A stretch of DNA of 64,000 nucleotides from Paenibacillus sp. Soil522 (GCF_001428245.1 NZ_LMRV01000026.1:55541-119540); one strand, 5' to 3'. Positions 15,245 to 25,511 are shown, counted from the stretch's first letter. Translations and numbers: made by a program. The notes: generated by a model not told the origin, from the sequence alone.

Positions 15245-17701
15245 ATGGAGACACTCACAAGCATCTACGACTTCCCCCTTGTCCTGCTTTCTATCCTTAT
15301 TGCGATTATAGCTTCCTTTGCCGCATTAAATCTGGCCATTCGTATACGTAAGGCAAAAGGTTCCGCACGCTACATATGGCTTGCTTGCGGAGCATTTGCG
15401 ATGGGGATGGGCATATGGTCCATGCATTTTATATCTATGCTAGCTTTCCATTTGTCTATTCCCGTCACATATAATGTAACGCTGGTTATTTTTTCGATTA
15501 TTCCTGCTCTTTTTTCATCCATCTTAGCATTACATTTGGTAAGTCAACCTTCTTTGAGCAAATTCCAAGTCATTACGGGAGCCTTTTTCATTGGAATTGG
15601 CATTGTTTCTATGCACTATACCGGGATGAAAGCGATGGTGATGGAAGCAACGATTGCGTATAACCGTATTCTGCTCACTCTTTCTGCCGTCATCGCTTTT
15701 GTCGTTTCATTAGCAGCCCTGCTGCTGCTATTTTTCGTGCAGCAAAATTCGAATAAACCGGGCTTAGGATGGAGAAAAGCAGGAAGCGCCCTAATGATGG
15801 GGATAGCTATATCGGGTATGCACTTCACCGGGATGTCTGCTGCGACGTTCAAACACGCTCATGGGCAAAGCAGTTTGGCGGGATCATCGATCGATAATAC
15901 GCTTCTAGCGTATTCGATTGGCATCGGCATGCTGATCATTTTTGGATTGGTGATTATCAGCACCTTTATTGAAAACCGTTTTGAATCACAAACTTTAGGC
16001 TCAGAAAGAAAATTCCGTTCCGTGATCGAGTCCGCCAGCGACGCCATTATTTTAGCCGACAGCAAGGGCACCATTATTTCATGGAACACCGGAGCCCAGC
16101 TCATTTTTGGCTATCAAGAAAAAGACGCCTTAGGTAAAAAACTGCAAATCATCATACCTGCCAGGTACAGAGAAGCTCATATAAAAGGAATGGATCGTTA
16201 CCTGCACACAGGAAAACCATACGTTATAGGGAAAACGGTCGAATTGCAGGGACTAAAAGAAGACGGAAGCGAATTTCCGATCGAGCTTTCTCTTGCCGCT
16301 TGGGTAGAGGAAGGAAACACCTACTTCAGCAGCATCATTCGCGATATTACCGAGCGCAAAAAAACCGAACAAAAAATTAATCAAATGGTTTATCGTGACC
16401 CTTTAACAGGATTACCAAATCGACTTTTACTAAATGATCGCCTCACGCAAGCATTGGATCAGGCAAATGAGAATAAACAGATCATAGGCATTTTGTTTAT
16501 CGACTTGGATCGGTTCAAATATATTAACGACACGCTGGGACATGCAACGGGTGATCGTTTATTGATTGAAATTGCGAAGCGCATTCAAGAATGCATGGGT
16601 ACAACGGATACCATCTCACGCCAAGGCGGAGATGAGTTTATTGTGCTTCTGCCCAACACGACTTCGGATGAAATTACGAAAAAAGTAAAAAAAATAATTG
16701 ATTTATTCATACAATCGGTTGTACTAGGCGAGCATGAGATGTTTATAACCCCGTCGATTGGGATTAGTTTATATCCGGCCGACGGCAGGGATATTGAGAC
16801 CTTAATCAAAAATGCGGATACAGCCATGTACCGCGTTAAGGAGCAAGGGAAAAATAATTTCCAGTTTTACACACCCGATATGAATGAATTGGTTTCCCAA
16901 AAAATGAAATTAGAAATGGGGCTGCGCAAAGGATTGGATCGCGGCGAATTTAGCGTTTATTATCAGCCGCAAATTGAGGTCATTACCGGTAAAGTGACTG
17001 GCGTGGAAGCACTGATCCGTTGGCAGCATCCGAAGTGGGGAAATATTTCTCCTGCTGAGTTTATCCCGTTAGCAGAGGAAACCGGATTAATTATCCCAAT
17101 TGGCGAATGGGTGCTTCACGAGGCGTGCCGTCAAAATAAAACTTGGCAAAACGCAGGCTTTCCTCCTTTACGCATCGCTGTCAATATTTCTTCCCGTCAA
17201 TTTCAGCAAAATAATTTAGTGGATATGATCAGTAAAACTTTAAAAGAAACAGAGCTTGACCCTCAGCATCTTGAGCTTGAGCTGACAGAAAGCATCATCC
17301 AGGATTCGAGATATGCTATTTCTACTATGCAAAAACTAAAAGCGATGGGAATTCACCTATCCATTGACGATTTTGGAACAGGATATTCTTCCTTAAGCTA
17401 TTTGAAGCTTTTCCCTATCGACAGCTTAAAAATCGACCGCTCCTTTACAAGCAATATTTTTGCGGATTCAAAGGATGCAGCGCTTGTCCATACTATAATC
17501 GATATGGCGCATAATCTGGATTTAAAAGTGATTGCGGAAGGTGTTGAAACGCAGGAGCAGCTTCATTTTCTTCAACATAAACAATGCAACGAAGCGCAAG
17601 GATACTTTTTTAGCCGTCCCGTATCAGGCGAAGAATTGTCCTTTTTTCTTAAAGAGCATTTCGAAACAATCGGCAGCGCACAAAATAAGCCGGCTTCGTA
17701 A
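15245..17701 (+). CDS. MHYT-PAS-GGDEF-EAL cyclic-di-GMP enzyme
   Basis: This 818-residue membrane protein makes and/or breaks cyclic-di-GMP. Seven N-terminal helices form an MHYT sensor with three metal-binding motifs (MHFISM, MHYTGM, MHFTGM). A PAS domain (about 260-375) follows, then GGDEF (about 385-545; RQGGDEFIVLL, catalytic motif intact, the I-site position reads GTTD rather than RxxD) and EAL (about 555-805; VEALIRWQHP, DDFGTGYSSL, both intact). MHYT domains are thought to sense diatomic gases through copper. AAGGAG lies about 15 bases before the ATG, farther than usual, so translation may be weak. It appears monocistronic. Confidence 0.93.
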   Translation: METLTSIYDFPLVLLSILIAIIASFAALNLAIRIRKAKGSARYIWLACGAFAMGMGIWSMHFISMLAFHLSIPVTYNVTLVIFSIIPALFSSILALHLVSQPSLSKFQVITGAFFIGIGIVSMHYTGMKAMVMEATIAYNRILLTLSAVIAFVVSLAALLLLFFVQQNSNKPGLGWRKAGSALMMGIAISGMHFTGMSAATFKHAHGQSSLAGSSIDNTLLAYSIGIGMLIIFGLVIISTFIENRFESQTLGSERKFRSVIESASDAIILADSKGTIISWNTGAQLIFGYQEKDALGKKLQIIIPARYREAHIKGMDRYLHTGKPYVIGKTVELQGLKEDGSEFPIELSLAAWVEEGNTYFSSIIRDITERKKTEQKINQMVYRDPLTGLPNRLLLNDRLTQALDQANENKQIIGILFIDLDRFKYINDTLGHATGDRLLIEIAKRIQECMGTTDTISRQGGDEFIVLLPNTTSDEITKKVKKIIDLFIQSVVLGEHEMFITPSIGISLYPADGRDIETLIKNADTAMYRVKEQGKNNFQFYTPDMNELVSQKMKLEMGLRKGLDRGEFSVYYQPQIEVITGKVTGVEALIRWQHPKWGNISPAEFIPLAEETGLIIPIGEWVLHEACRQNKTWQNAGFPPLRIAVNISSRQFQQNNLVDMISKTLKETELDPQHLELELTESIIQDSRYAISTMQKLKAMGIHLSIDDFGTGYSSLSYLKLFPIDSLKIDRSFTSNIFADSKDAALVHTIIDMAHNLDLKVIAEGVETQEQLHFLQHKQCNEAQGYFFSRPVSGEELSFFLKEHFETIGSAQNKPAS

Positions 17702-17766
17702 AGTCAGCTTATTTCATACGCCTATCTCCACTAATAATCGGTTTCATCAGTGCTTGTTCTTTATGA

Positions 17767-18015
17767 TCACTTTTCGGACTCACGGTCTTTATTTTGCATA
17801 ACCTGTTTCACCAAATTTTCTGCTGCTTCTTCGTTAATTGAATTCTCTTCCGTTACATGCTCTATCGCATGCTGTGCATAGCTTGTTCCCGAGTGATTTA
17901 AATTGTTAAAAGCAGCCGGCAGTTTCTCGTTATTGGCATTGTTCAGCTGATCTGGTTTCACAAGGATTCGGCCTCCATTCTGTTTTAAATCCATGTGTAT
18001 TTTGGATAAAATCAC
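17767..18015 (-). CDS. small hydrophilic protein of unknown function
   Basis: This frame encodes 82 residues, acidic in the C-terminal half (HVTEENSINEEAAENLVKQVMQNK), with no membrane segment. The first codon is a GTG with a distant ribosome site; an internal ATG at 17994 (MDLKQNGG) lacks one, so the start is uncertain. It lies 27 bases downstream of the YitT-like gene and is probably cotranscribed with it. No family recognised. Confidence 0.45.
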   Translation of the reverse strand: MILSKIHMDLKQNGGRILVKPDQLNNANNEKLPAAFNNLNHSGTSYAQHAIEHVTEENSINEEAAENLVKQVMQNKDRESEK

Positions 18016-18042
18016 GACATAATATGCATTCTCCAGTTTCTT

Positions 18043-18660
18043 TTATTGGAAAAAGCTGTTGTTAAGCAGATGTACCGTTTTCGAACGGTTTAGCGTGCAA
18101 AGGCTTGTGGCTACCCCGCCGGCTGTAATCGTCATTAACGATAAGAAAAAGGTATCTCCCGGAAGCAGCAGCTCACCCAGGCTAATGATCATTAAGTCCA
18201 TAATTAAAATAATTATACCGACATTGAGAGGCACATATTTCGTAAAAAAATGAGCCAGCAAATCCGTTCCGCCCGTACTGCTTTCAAACCGTATCATCAT
18301 GCCGATTCCGGTTCCAATAATAAAGCCGCCGAGTACCGATCTTGTAAAAGGTGTCCATTCTATGTAATAGAGAAAATAATACTGATAAGGCTCCAATAGA
18401 TCAATCACATAGCTGGAAAATAGCAGTCCGATAATGCTGTAATACAGCATGTCCCGGCTATAATACCAGACCAATACAAAGATGGGGGTACTGCATAATA
18501 ACATAACCAGTCCAACTTTTATGTGAAATAAATAGTTAATGATGAGTGCGATACCGATGATTCCGCCATCTAACACACCAAGTGGAATGAGAAAGAAGTT
18601 AATACCAATCGCGATTAAAATACTTCCAATCGTAATCGCAGCGAATTTACGCAACGGCAT
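18043..18660 (-). CDS. YitT-family membrane protein, short form
   Basis: The 205 residues contain five to six membrane helices. The family pattern is clear: GSILIAIGINFFLIPLGVLDGGIIGIALI, VLGGFIIGTGIGMMIRFESSTGGTDLLAHF. Typical YitT proteins have about 280 residues with a cytoplasmic DUF2179 domain at the end. Here that domain is absent and the frame stops soon after helix 6. Function in the family is unknown. GGAGCTGG precedes the ATG. Confidence 0.85.
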   Translation of the reverse strand: MPLRKFAAITIGSILIAIGINFFLIPLGVLDGGIIGIALIINYLFHIKVGLVMLLCSTPIFVLVWYYSRDMLYYSIIGLLFSSYVIDLLEPYQYYFLYYIEWTPFTRSVLGGFIIGTGIGMMIRFESSTGGTDLLAHFFTKYVPLNVGIIILIMDLMIISLGELLLPGDTFFLSLMTITAGGVATSLCTLNRSKTVHLLNNSFFQ

Positions 18661-18788
18661 AATTTAACCAGCTCCCAGATAAAGCCTGTCTGATGTATAT
18701 GCAGCTAGGAGTCGAATTGTTCCATTAATATTAATTCCGGTGCTTTCAGCGTAAAAGCTTTGCTGCGCTCACTAGATGGAGCATGCCA

Positions 18789-19667
18789 TTAAAATAAATC
18801 CAGTTGCTCGACGACGGGCGGCGGCGGTTCGTTCGGGTTTCCGCCGTCCGGCCTGGTCAGACCCAGCAGTTCCATCATCCGCTTGGCGTTATCTGCCGCG
18901 TCTCCCCCGGAGTTATTGTTGAAGATGACGTATATATGCTCGCTTTGCTGCTCCAGCAGCCGCAGCTTATCCGCCCAATCCTGCAGCTCCTCGTCGCTGT
19001 AACGGTACAAATAACGGACCTCTCGCCAATTTGGGGCACTGGCTTGATTCCAGCCGGATATGTTGCGCCCGTGAAACCTGACGATCGTCGCAAGAGCATC
19101 CGTTGCTTCAAGCACCGTCGGCACGGAGCCGATTCCCGCCTGCGGCTCATCGCACACGCTATGCATCCATTGCTCCCGTTCCATGAAGGCTAGCGTTTTC
19201 TCTCGAAACTCTTCCGTGAACCAGCTTTGATGGCGAAACTCCAGCGCGCATGGAATTCCCTTCATTCGTTCCTTCGTCTCCCTAAGGATTCGCACATTTG
19301 CCTGCGTGCAATCGAACCAAGGCGGATATTGAAACAATGCCGCCGTTAATCGGCCTGCCGCAATAACAGGCTCAAGCATTTCCCGAAACGCAACAAACAT
19401 GTCATTCGTCGCAGGTGCCGGTACCGATGATCCGCGCTGATGCCCGGTCATGCCCTGGTAAGCTTTAACGATAAAATGAAGCGACTCCGGCGTATCCTCC
19501 AGCCATTTGATGAACCGCTCCCTGGATTGAATCGCATAAAAGGTGCTGTCCACCTCTACTACCGGAAAATGCTTCGCGTATTGCCTTAGCTTGCTTCCTG
19601 TTCTTGATCCCGAGGCATACAGCCGATCATGATCGCCCCAGCCTGCCAGTCCGATATGTATCGGCAT
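18789..19667 (-). CDS. DUF72 (YecE-like) protein
   Basis: The 292-residue protein has the DUF72 TIM-barrel marks: an N-terminal IGLAGWGDHDRLY, the VEVDSTFYAIQSRERFIKW segment, FRHQSWF and FNNNSGGDAADNAKRM. Biochemical function is unknown. It follows the MEKHLA gene by 17 bases in the same direction, with GGAGGGG before the ATG, so they form a two-gene operon. Confidence 0.9.
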   Translation of the reverse strand: MPIHIGLAGWGDHDRLYASGSRTGSKLRQYAKHFPVVEVDSTFYAIQSRERFIKWLEDTPESLHFIVKAYQGMTGHQRGSSVPAPATNDMFVAFREMLEPVIAAGRLTAALFQYPPWFDCTQANVRILRETKERMKGIPCALEFRHQSWFTEEFREKTLAFMEREQWMHSVCDEPQAGIGSVPTVLEATDALATIVRFHGRNISGWNQASAPNWREVRYLYRYSDEELQDWADKLRLLEQQSEHIYVIFNNNSGGDAADNAKRMMELLGLTRPDGGNPNEPPPPVVEQLDLF

Positions 19668-19684
19668 TATAACCCCTCCGTTCC

Positions 19685-20149
19685 TTATAAAAAACGGTGT
19701 TCCGAAAAAGCGGCTGCTTGTCCCAAAATGCTGCCGCTCTCATCGATCAGATTCCAAACCGTCGTATCGATAATATAAAACCGCAAGCCAGTGCTTGAAA
19801 TCCGGATACCCGTGTAATGCTCGACGTATCCGTTTGCCGTCACCGCTTCAAAGAAGCGGTCCCACTCCTGGCGCGCCATAGGCTCCGCCGTCAGCCTTGA
19901 AGGCGTGCTCGTGAACGCTTCCCAATCCATCTCCCACAGCCCAAGCCCTTTCAGATTGCCGTAATTTAGAATAGGATCGGCTTCCGTTCCATGTGACAAA
20001 ATGACAGTCGATGCTTGGAAAAGCTGCTCCTTCAAGCTCTTTCCCGGCTTCTGCTCCAGAAGCTCCTTTCCCGTCCATCTCCGGTAGCTGTCTACCAGCA
20101 GTCTCGCATGCTCCTCTGTTGCACCGACGCCCGTTAGCGGTAATTGCAT
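19685..20149 (-). CDS. MEKHLA-domain protein
   Basis: The 154 residues match the stand-alone MEKHLA domain, a PAS-like fold first named from plant HD-ZIP III proteins. Marks include NYGNLKGLGLWEMDWEAFTSTPSRLTAEP and the C-terminal VWNLIDESGSILGQAAAF. The ligand is unknown. GGAGGAAG precedes the ATG. It heads the operon with the DUF72 gene. Confidence 0.8.
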   Translation of the reverse strand: MQLPLTGVGATEEHARLLVDSYRRWTGKELLEQKPGKSLKEQLFQASTVILSHGTEADPILNYGNLKGLGLWEMDWEAFTSTPSRLTAEPMARQEWDRFFEAVTANGYVEHYTGIRISSTGLRFYIIDTTVWNLIDESGSILGQAAAFSEHRFL

Positions 20150-20253
20150 CGCTGACTTCCTCCCCGTTTTGTTCGCTTCATTTTTTATATCACGGAGAGC
20201 GTCTAATGTCTACTTCTAAGACCGGCCCGCAAGCGGCAAGCGGCGAGACGAAA

Positions 20254-20289
20254 AATAGCCCGCACTGGCATCATCCAGTGCGGGCTATT
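20254..20289 (-). terminator. htpG terminator
   Basis: A 15-bp perfect stem (20254-20268 with 20275-20289, loop CATCAT) is followed on the minus strand by TTTTTCG. Confidence 0.88.
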
Positions 20290-20301
20290 CTTTTCGCTAA
20301 G

Positions 20302-22182
20302 CTAAACCATTATTTTGCAAATATCGTTCGTGAATTCCACGGGATCCTGCAGCGGCAAACCTTCAATGAGAAGCGCTTGATTGTATAACAAGCTCGTATA
20401 GAGGCCCAGCTTCTCTTTATCTTGTTCATAGGCAGCCTTCAAGGATTGGAAGATTTCATGGTTAACGTTTATTTCAAGCACCTTGTCCGCTTTAACATCC
20501 TGGCTGCCCGGCATCGCCTTCAATATTTTTTCCATTTCTATCGTAACTTCTCCTTCAGTGGACAAGCATACGGGATGGGTTTTAAGCCGTTTTGACGCTT
20601 TTACGCTCTTCACTTTATGGTTAAGTATCGTTTTCATTTGCTCAAAGAGATCCTTATGCTGAGCCTCTTCTGCGGCAGATTCGTTATCCGCAGCGTCCGG
20701 TTCAATGCCTAGGTCGCCGCTCGATACCGATTTGAACTCTTTATCCTTGTATTTCGAGACCATCTTGATCGCAAACTCATCGATATCATCCGTGAAGTAT
20801 AGAATCTCATAGCCTTTATCGGATACGAGCTCCGTTTGCGGCAGTCTCTCGATCCGCTCAATCGACTCTCCTGAAGCATAATAAATGTACTTCTGATCCT
20901 CGCTCATTCTCGATACGTACTCATCCAGCGTAACGAGCTTCTTCTCTTTGGAGGAGTAGAACAGCAGCAGGTCCTGCAGAACATCTTTGTTTACGCCGTA
21001 ATCGTTATAAACCCCAAATTTCAGCTGTCTGCCAAACGCTTTATAGAATGACTCATACTTGTCCCGTTCATCCTTTAAAATGCTCAACAGCGCGCTCTTG
21101 ATTTTGCTGTTGATGTTTTTCGCGATCAGCTTCAGCTGACGGTCGTGCTGCAGCATTTCTCTCGAAATGTTAAGCGACAGATCCTCGGAATCAACCATCC
21201 CTTTGACAAAGCTGAAATAGTCAGGAAGCAGATCCGAGCACTTATCCATAATGAGCACGCCATTCGAATAAAGCTCCAGCCCCTTCTCATATTCCTTCGT
21301 GTAATAGTCGAAAGGCGTATTTTCCGGGATAAATAAAATCGCATTATAGACGACAGCGCCATCGGCGCTAATATGGAGATGCTTGATCGGCTTATCGAAG
21401 CCGTAACGTTTTTCGAAATAAAACTGATCGTAATCTTCCTGCGTAAGCTCATTTTTATTTTTCCGCCAAATCGGAACCATGCTGTTGACGGTTTGCTCTT
21501 CCTGATATTCCTCGAACTCGTTTTCACTGTCCGCTTTAGGGCGTTGTCCTTTTATATCCATCTTGATCGGGTACCGGATAAAATCAGAGTATTTTTTAAT
21601 AATCGACTTTAATCGATACTCTTCCAAGTACTCATCATACTGATCGTCTTCGGTGTTCTTCTTAATGGTCAAAATAATTTCAGTACCTATCGAATCCTTC
21701 TCGCACGGCTCGATGGAATATCCGTCCGTACCTGTTGATTCCCATTTGAAAGCTTCGTCGCTGCCGAGCGCCTTCGTCACTACCGTAACCTCATCCGCAA
21801 CCATAAACGCGGAGTAGAACCCGACGCCGAATTGGCCGATGATGTTATGGCCATCCTTCAGCTCATTTTCCTTCTTGAATGCGAATGAGCCGCTCTTCGC
21901 GATAACCCCAAGGTTATTCTCAAGCTCCTCCTTCGTCATCCCAATCCCCGTATCGGCAATGGTTAACGTTCTGCTTGCTTTATCAGCGGTCACTTTGATG
22001 TAATAATCCTCTTTGTTAAACACCAATTGATCGTCCGTCAATGCTCTGTAATATAGTTTGTCGATCGCATCGCTCGCGTTAGAAACGAGCTCTCTCAGAA
22101 AAATTTCCCGCTGCGTATAAATGGAGTTAATCATCATTTCCAGCAATCGTTTCGATTCTGCTTTAAACTCTTGTTTGCTCAT
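20302..22182 (-). CDS. htpG: chaperone HtpG (bacterial Hsp90)
   Basis: This 626-residue ATP-dependent chaperone acts in the cytoplasm. The N-terminal GHKL ATPase shows [26 protein letters not shown] and [15 protein letters not shown]. The middle domain has [13 protein letters not shown] and LNISREMLQ segments, and the C-terminal dimerisation domain is present. The start is set at the second Met ([17 protein letters not shown]) because the first (22200) lies upstream of the ribosome site. A perfect CIRCE element lies 93 bases before the start, so HrcA should repress it. In B. subtilis htpG is not under HrcA, so this organism wires it differently. Confidence 0.97.
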   Translation of the reverse strand: MSKQEFKAESKRLLEMMINSIYTQREIFLRELVSNASDAIDKLYYRALTDDQLVFNKEDYYIKVTADKASRTLTIADTGIGMTKEELENNLGVIAKSGSFAFKKENELKDGHNIIGQFGVGFYSAFMVADEVTVVTKALGSDEAFKWESTGTDGYSIEPCEKDSIGTEIILTIKKNTEDDQYDEYLEEYRLKSIIKKYSDFIRYPIKMDIKGQRPKADSENEFEEYQEEQTVNSMVPIWRKNKNELTQEDYDQFYFEKRYGFDKPIKHLHISADGAVVYNAILFIPENTPFDYYTKEYEKGLELYSNGVLIMDKCSDLLPDYFSFVKGMVDSEDLSLNISREMLQHDRQLKLIAKNINSKIKSALLSILKDERDKYESFYKAFGRQLKFGVYNDYGVNKDVLQDLLLFYSSKEKKLVTLDEYVSRMSEDQKYIYYASGESIERIERLPQTELVSDKGYEILYFTDDIDEFAIKMVSKYKDKEFKSVSSGDLGIEPDAADNESAAEEAQHKDLFEQMKTILNHKVKSVKASKRLKTHPVCLSTEGEVTIEMEKILKAMPGSQDVKADKVLEINVNHEIFQSLKAAYEQDKEKLGLYTSLLYNQALLIEGLPLQDPVEFTNDICKIMV

Positions 22183-22274
22183 GGATAGTTCCCCTTTCAA
22201 TTCATCAACGTGAAATCAACAAGGTGCCGTGACAGGAAGGCTTGACCTAGTAGGTTACAGCATCACCCTTTATA

Positions 22275-22301
22275 TTAGCACTCAAATACTTAGAGTGCTA
22301 A
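22275..22301. promoter_or_regulatory. CIRCE operator (HrcA site) of htpG
   Basis: TTAGCACTC (22275-22283), nine bases, GAGTGCTAA (22293-22301): an exact match to the CIRCE consensus. It lies just downstream of the promoter and about 93 bases before the htpG start. Confidence 0.96.
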
Positions 22302-22312
22302 TCCTTATTTTT

Positions 22313-22341
22313 ATATAACATAAACTATTTTTTATTGTCAA
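22313..22341 (-). promoter_or_regulatory. sigma-A promoter of htpG
   Basis: On the minus strand TTGACA (22341-22336) and TTATAT (22318-22313) are spaced by 17 bases, and transcription would start close to the CIRCE element. Confidence 0.8.
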
Positions 22342-22424
22342 CCCGCTTCCGCAAAATTCCATAAAAAGAACACGAATCGTTTGTTCTTCTCGATTCACCC
22401 TCCCTCTCTCTAAAGTAATACCGA

Positions 22425-22464
22425 AAAAAACCTCCAAAACCACTGTGAAAGTGGATTTGGAGGT
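22425..22464 (-). terminator. tdk terminator
   Basis: AACCTCCAAA pairs with TTTGGAGGTT around an inner CCAC/GTGG stem, and on the minus strand a run of seven T residues follows. Confidence 0.85.
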
Positions 22465-22477
22465 TCTCTCTCTGCCG

Positions 22478-23068
22478 TTAAGCCTTGCGGAATGCCTCAT
22501 TGTAGCAGCGTCTGCAAACCGGCTTATAATCCTCATTGCCGCCGATCTGAATCTGCTCGCCTGCGCTCATCGGCTGTCCGTCATTATAGCGAATGACCAT
22601 AGTGGCCTTCCGGTCGCAGAACCAGCAGATCGTCTTTATTTCTTCGATTTTATCCGCCTGCACCAGCAAATTATAGCTGCCCTCGAACAGCTGATTTTGA
22701 AAATCGTTTTTTAGGCCAAAGGCCATAACCGGTATATTAAGTTCGTCCACAACCTCAGTAAGCTCCAAAATATGATGCTTCTTCAAAAACTGCGCTTCGT
22801 CAATAAGCACACAATAGATTTTTGACGGCATCGCCGAAGCCACGAAAGCCTTCACGCTTTCATACAGGTTCGTATTCTCATGAACCGGAATCGCATCCCG
22901 CTCGAAGCCAACCCGGGAGCCTACGCGATCCACGTTCCCTCTAGCACTGACCGACGGAGAGTAAATAAGCACCTGCTTGCCTTGCTCCTCGTAATTGTGA
23001 GCGACCTTAATAATTTCGAACGATTTGCCGCTGTTCATCGTTCCATATTTGTAATAAAGCTGCGCCAA
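22478..23068 (-). CDS. tdk: thymidine kinase
   Basis: The enzyme phosphorylates thymidine to dTMP (salvage). The 196 residues match the type II family: P-loop YGTMNSGKS, Walker B-like LIDEAQFL, and a zinc site made of CWFC near 147 and CRRC near 187. The start is TTG at 23068, with GGAGGAG upstream. It lies 26 bases after telA on the same strand, with no terminator between, so it is probably cotranscribed with xpaC-telA. That arrangement is unusual because tdk normally sits next to rpmE or prfA. Confidence 0.95.
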   Translation of the reverse strand: MAQLYYKYGTMNSGKSFEIIKVAHNYEEQGKQVLIYSPSVSARGNVDRVGSRVGFERDAIPVHENTNLYESVKAFVASAMPSKIYCVLIDEAQFLKKHHILELTEVVDELNIPVMAFGLKNDFQNQLFEGSYNLLVQADKIEEIKTICWFCDRKATMVIRYNDGQPMSAGEQIQIGGNEDYKPVCRRCYNEAFRKA

Positions 23069-23094
23069 TCCAATCTCCTCCAGAAACAGATGGA

Positions 23095-24189
23095 TTATTC
23101 TAAAAAGCCTTTGGCAGCTGATGCCGGAAGCTCGGCCTGACTGGCCCCTGAGCCGGCCCCAATGCCTAGACGCTGTCCGACCTTTTGATTGATTTGCGTC
23201 ATCTTCTCCGTTTGCTGCGAAACAGTTTGGATGATTTGCCGGTTTGAGTTCTCGTATTTGTCCATCGCCGAGAAGAGATCCGACATCGCCCGCTCTACCA
23301 GCTCCATGCTCATTGCCGGTTTGGTCAACGCCTGATTCGCTTTTTCACTCGTTTCGTTCAAGAGACGCGCATTCTCGGCAAATTGATTCCCCAGCATCTC
23401 GTTCGTCGAATTGACCGCATCAATCGCTTTCATCTGGTCATCAATCGCGCTGGCAATTAAGACCGATACCGACATCAAATGCTGCGTTTTATCAATCGAG
23501 CTGTCGAGCGCGTCCATCAGCTTATCATTCGTGTCATTAATAATGTCCGTAGCAGCAATGGCCTGCTGATACAGCATGATCATTTCCGTATACGTTTGAA
23601 GCTTCGTCACAACCTTCCGAAGACCGCGCTCCAAATACGTTTTCCGGAGCTCGTTCTCCGGCTTCGCGATTTCATCTTCGAACATTTTTTTGAGACGGTT
23701 GCCGTATTCGACAAGCAGCTGCAGGTCATAAACATTGTCCAAGCTGCTGCGCTTCAGATTTCTCATGTGTACGACGTTCTCTTCAAGATTGTCGCGGCCG
23801 TCGCGCAATGATTTGACGATGACCTGCACATTCGATTTAGCGGATTGATATTTATAAATATAAGCCTTCATCGGCGCTTTCCGCAGCAGCTTCTGAACGA
23901 GGGTAAGCTGCTTGCTCCTGCTCAAATCCTCAACCTCGCTGCGCAGCTTCAGCATATTATTCGCAACCTCGGATCTCTTGCCTGACATGAGATCGGATAG
24001 CGGCCTCTCCAGCATCGTAAGCGTCTGCCCGGATCGCTCCAGCGTCTTTTGGCCTTTTTTCGTAATCTCATCCATTAACGTGTCGAGATGCATCGCATCC
24101 GTTGTCGCTACCTTCTGCATCGTGCTTTGCACTTCCTGCTCCAGCTTCTGGAGATCTTCGTTCTTTAATTGTACGAGCTGTTGTGCCAT
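23095..24189 (-). CDS. telA: TelA-family toxic-anion resistance protein
   Basis: The 364 residues are almost entirely alpha-helical and likely coiled-coil (for example [36 protein letters not shown]), the hallmark of TelA/YaaN. These proteins accompany tellurite-resistance loci and envelope-stress genes; their mechanism is unknown. AAGGGGG precedes the ATG. It follows the XpaC-like gene by 17 bases, the same pair as B. subtilis xpaC-yaaN. The ter genes lie about 7 kb away on the same strand. Confidence 0.9.
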   Translation of the reverse strand: MAQQLVQLKNEDLQKLEQEVQSTMQKVATTDAMHLDTLMDEITKKGQKTLERSGQTLTMLERPLSDLMSGKRSEVANNMLKLRSEVEDLSRSKQLTLVQKLLRKAPMKAYIYKYQSAKSNVQVIVKSLRDGRDNLEENVVHMRNLKRSSLDNVYDLQLLVEYGNRLKKMFEDEIAKPENELRKTYLERGLRKVVTKLQTYTEMIMLYQQAIAATDIINDTNDKLMDALDSSIDKTQHLMSVSVLIASAIDDQMKAIDAVNSTNEMLGNQFAENARLLNETSEKANQALTKPAMSMELVERAMSDLFSAMDKYENSNRQIIQTVSQQTEKMTQINQKVGQRLGIGAGSGASQAELPASAAKGFLE

Positions 24190-24206
24190 TTCTTATTCCC
24201 CCTTCA

Positions 24207-24899
24207 TTAGTCAGTAAGACGGTAACGCTGCTGCATTAACTCAGCCTTTGTACGCAGCTCCATGAGATCCTTCTGTTCAATCGTTTTCGTATAAAAAGTA
24301 AGCTTGGAATCGACATCCTTTATGCCGTCAAGCAATAACCGCCTGTTTTGGCGCTTCGCTTCTCCGCTAAGCCGCAGAAACGGATTAATGGTCGAGTTTA
24401 AATCCTTTCTTACCAATCGCACAATGTTGTGGTTGATGCTGGAGTCCCCCAAAGCGACTAAATCGGGAATTAACCGGTTTAGACGCGATAGCAAAGCAAG
24501 TGTTTTCTGTACAATTTCATCGTCCAAATTATTTTTCTCGCCTTCGAGTAAAATCATATCTTCGATGATTCCGATGTATTCTAATGCGGAGGCAAGCTCG
24601 GGATCTTGAACCAGCGGCGGAGCAGCAGCGGATGGGACAGATTGTGCAGCCGCCGGGACACTGGCTGTTGAGGCTGCAATGGGCTGCTGTACGGGCAGGT
24701 TTTGCGGTTGCTGCTGCAGCTCAGTCCCGCGCGACGGCTCATTGATTTCTTTCCTGTCACGCTGCCGCAGCGAAAATGCGACTAGCAAAGTGATCCCGGG
24801 TATGGCAATTGCTATATAAGGAGAGGAAATCCAATATACAACTAGCGCGACTGCATAACTTCCAATCGCGATGCCTAAAAATTTTTTTATTGCACTCAT
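24207..24899 (-). CDS. xpaC: XpaC-like membrane protein
   Basis: The 230-residue protein has two N-terminal helices (about 8-24 and 26-43), then a Pro/Gln/Ala-rich linker (50-95) and a helical domain (100-230). XpaC was named from 5-bromo-4-chloroindolyl phosphate hydrolysis, but the real role is unknown. The membership call rests on topology and on the downstream telA. GGAGGTGCAGCA precedes the ATG. It is divergent from the small gene at 25091. Confidence 0.75.
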   Translation of the reverse strand: MSAIKKFLGIAIGSYAVALVVYWISSPYIAIAIPGITLLVAFSLRQRDRKEINEPSRGTELQQQPQNLPVQQPIAASTASVPAAAQSVPSAAAPPLVQDPELASALEYIGIIEDMILLEGEKNNLDDEIVQKTLALLSRLNRLIPDLVALGDSSINHNIVRLVRKDLNSTINPFLRLSGEAKRQNRRLLLDGIKDVDSKLTFYTKTIEQKDLMELRTKAELMQQRYRLTD

Positions 24900-25090
24900 T
24901 GCTGCACCTCCAATTTAGCTTGCATATGCTTATGACTGTGCTCGTCCAATCAATTATCTCGTTTTTGGTACATGCAAGTCAATTTTAAAATACATTTAGA
25001 TGGCATGGAAAATGAAAAACAGGGTAAATTATCCATTGATGATACACGCACAAAGGGAAAACCAAAAAAAGAGATGCGGAGGTGAAAACC

Positions 25091-25315
25091 GTGGATTGCG
25101 ATCAACCGGATCAACAATGCGAAATCGATCAAGACAGCTTAAAGCGCATTTTGCAGCAGTCGCTCGATCAAGAGACAGAACTGCTTCGCACCTATACAAC
25201 GACTTCGGAACAGATCCATCATAACGAAGAACTCAAGACCCGGCTGCAAAACTTTGCGGAAGGGAATGCCAAACGCTCCAGGCAGCTGATGGATGAACTC
25301 AAGACATTGAATTAA
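25091..25315 (+). CDS. small cytosolic helical protein
   Basis: The 74 residues are predicted to form two amphipathic helices (LKRILQQSLDQETELLRTYTTTSEQI and LKTRLQNFAEGNAKRSRQLMDEL). The GTG at 25091 is chosen because GGAGGTG (25078-25084) is well spaced from it; the earlier GTG at 25082 overlaps the ribosome site. No known family recognised, though the fold fits small spore-coat or ferritin-like helical proteins. It has its own terminator. Confidence 0.65.
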   Translation: MDCDQPDQQCEIDQDSLKRILQQSLDQETELLRTYTTTSEQIHHNEELKTRLQNFAEGNAKRSRQLMDELKTLN

Positions 25316-25420
25316 CAAGCGTAAACGGCTGTCGCCGTCCTTTGGCGGCAACAGCTCGTTTCGCGGTGAAATATAAGCTTATTTATAAATGTGAAACCTA
25401 TAAATTCTTATATTTGAACA

Positions 25421-25446
25421 AAGGGACTGCCTGAGGCAGTCCTTTT
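25421..25446 (+). terminator. terminator of the 74-residue gene
   Basis: GGACTGCC-TGA-GGCAGTCC followed by TTTT. A second weaker stem lies at 25322-25365. Confidence 0.78.
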
Positions 25447-25511
25447 GATTAAACAGTAAATATATATTCCGGAAATGAATGGTTCTTTGAATCTTCCTTA
25501 TTCTCGCCTGT

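Noticed and set aside
20302..22182. Long frames on both strands inside htpG
   Set aside because: They lie fully within a clear Hsp90 gene, have no ribosome site and show no family motif.
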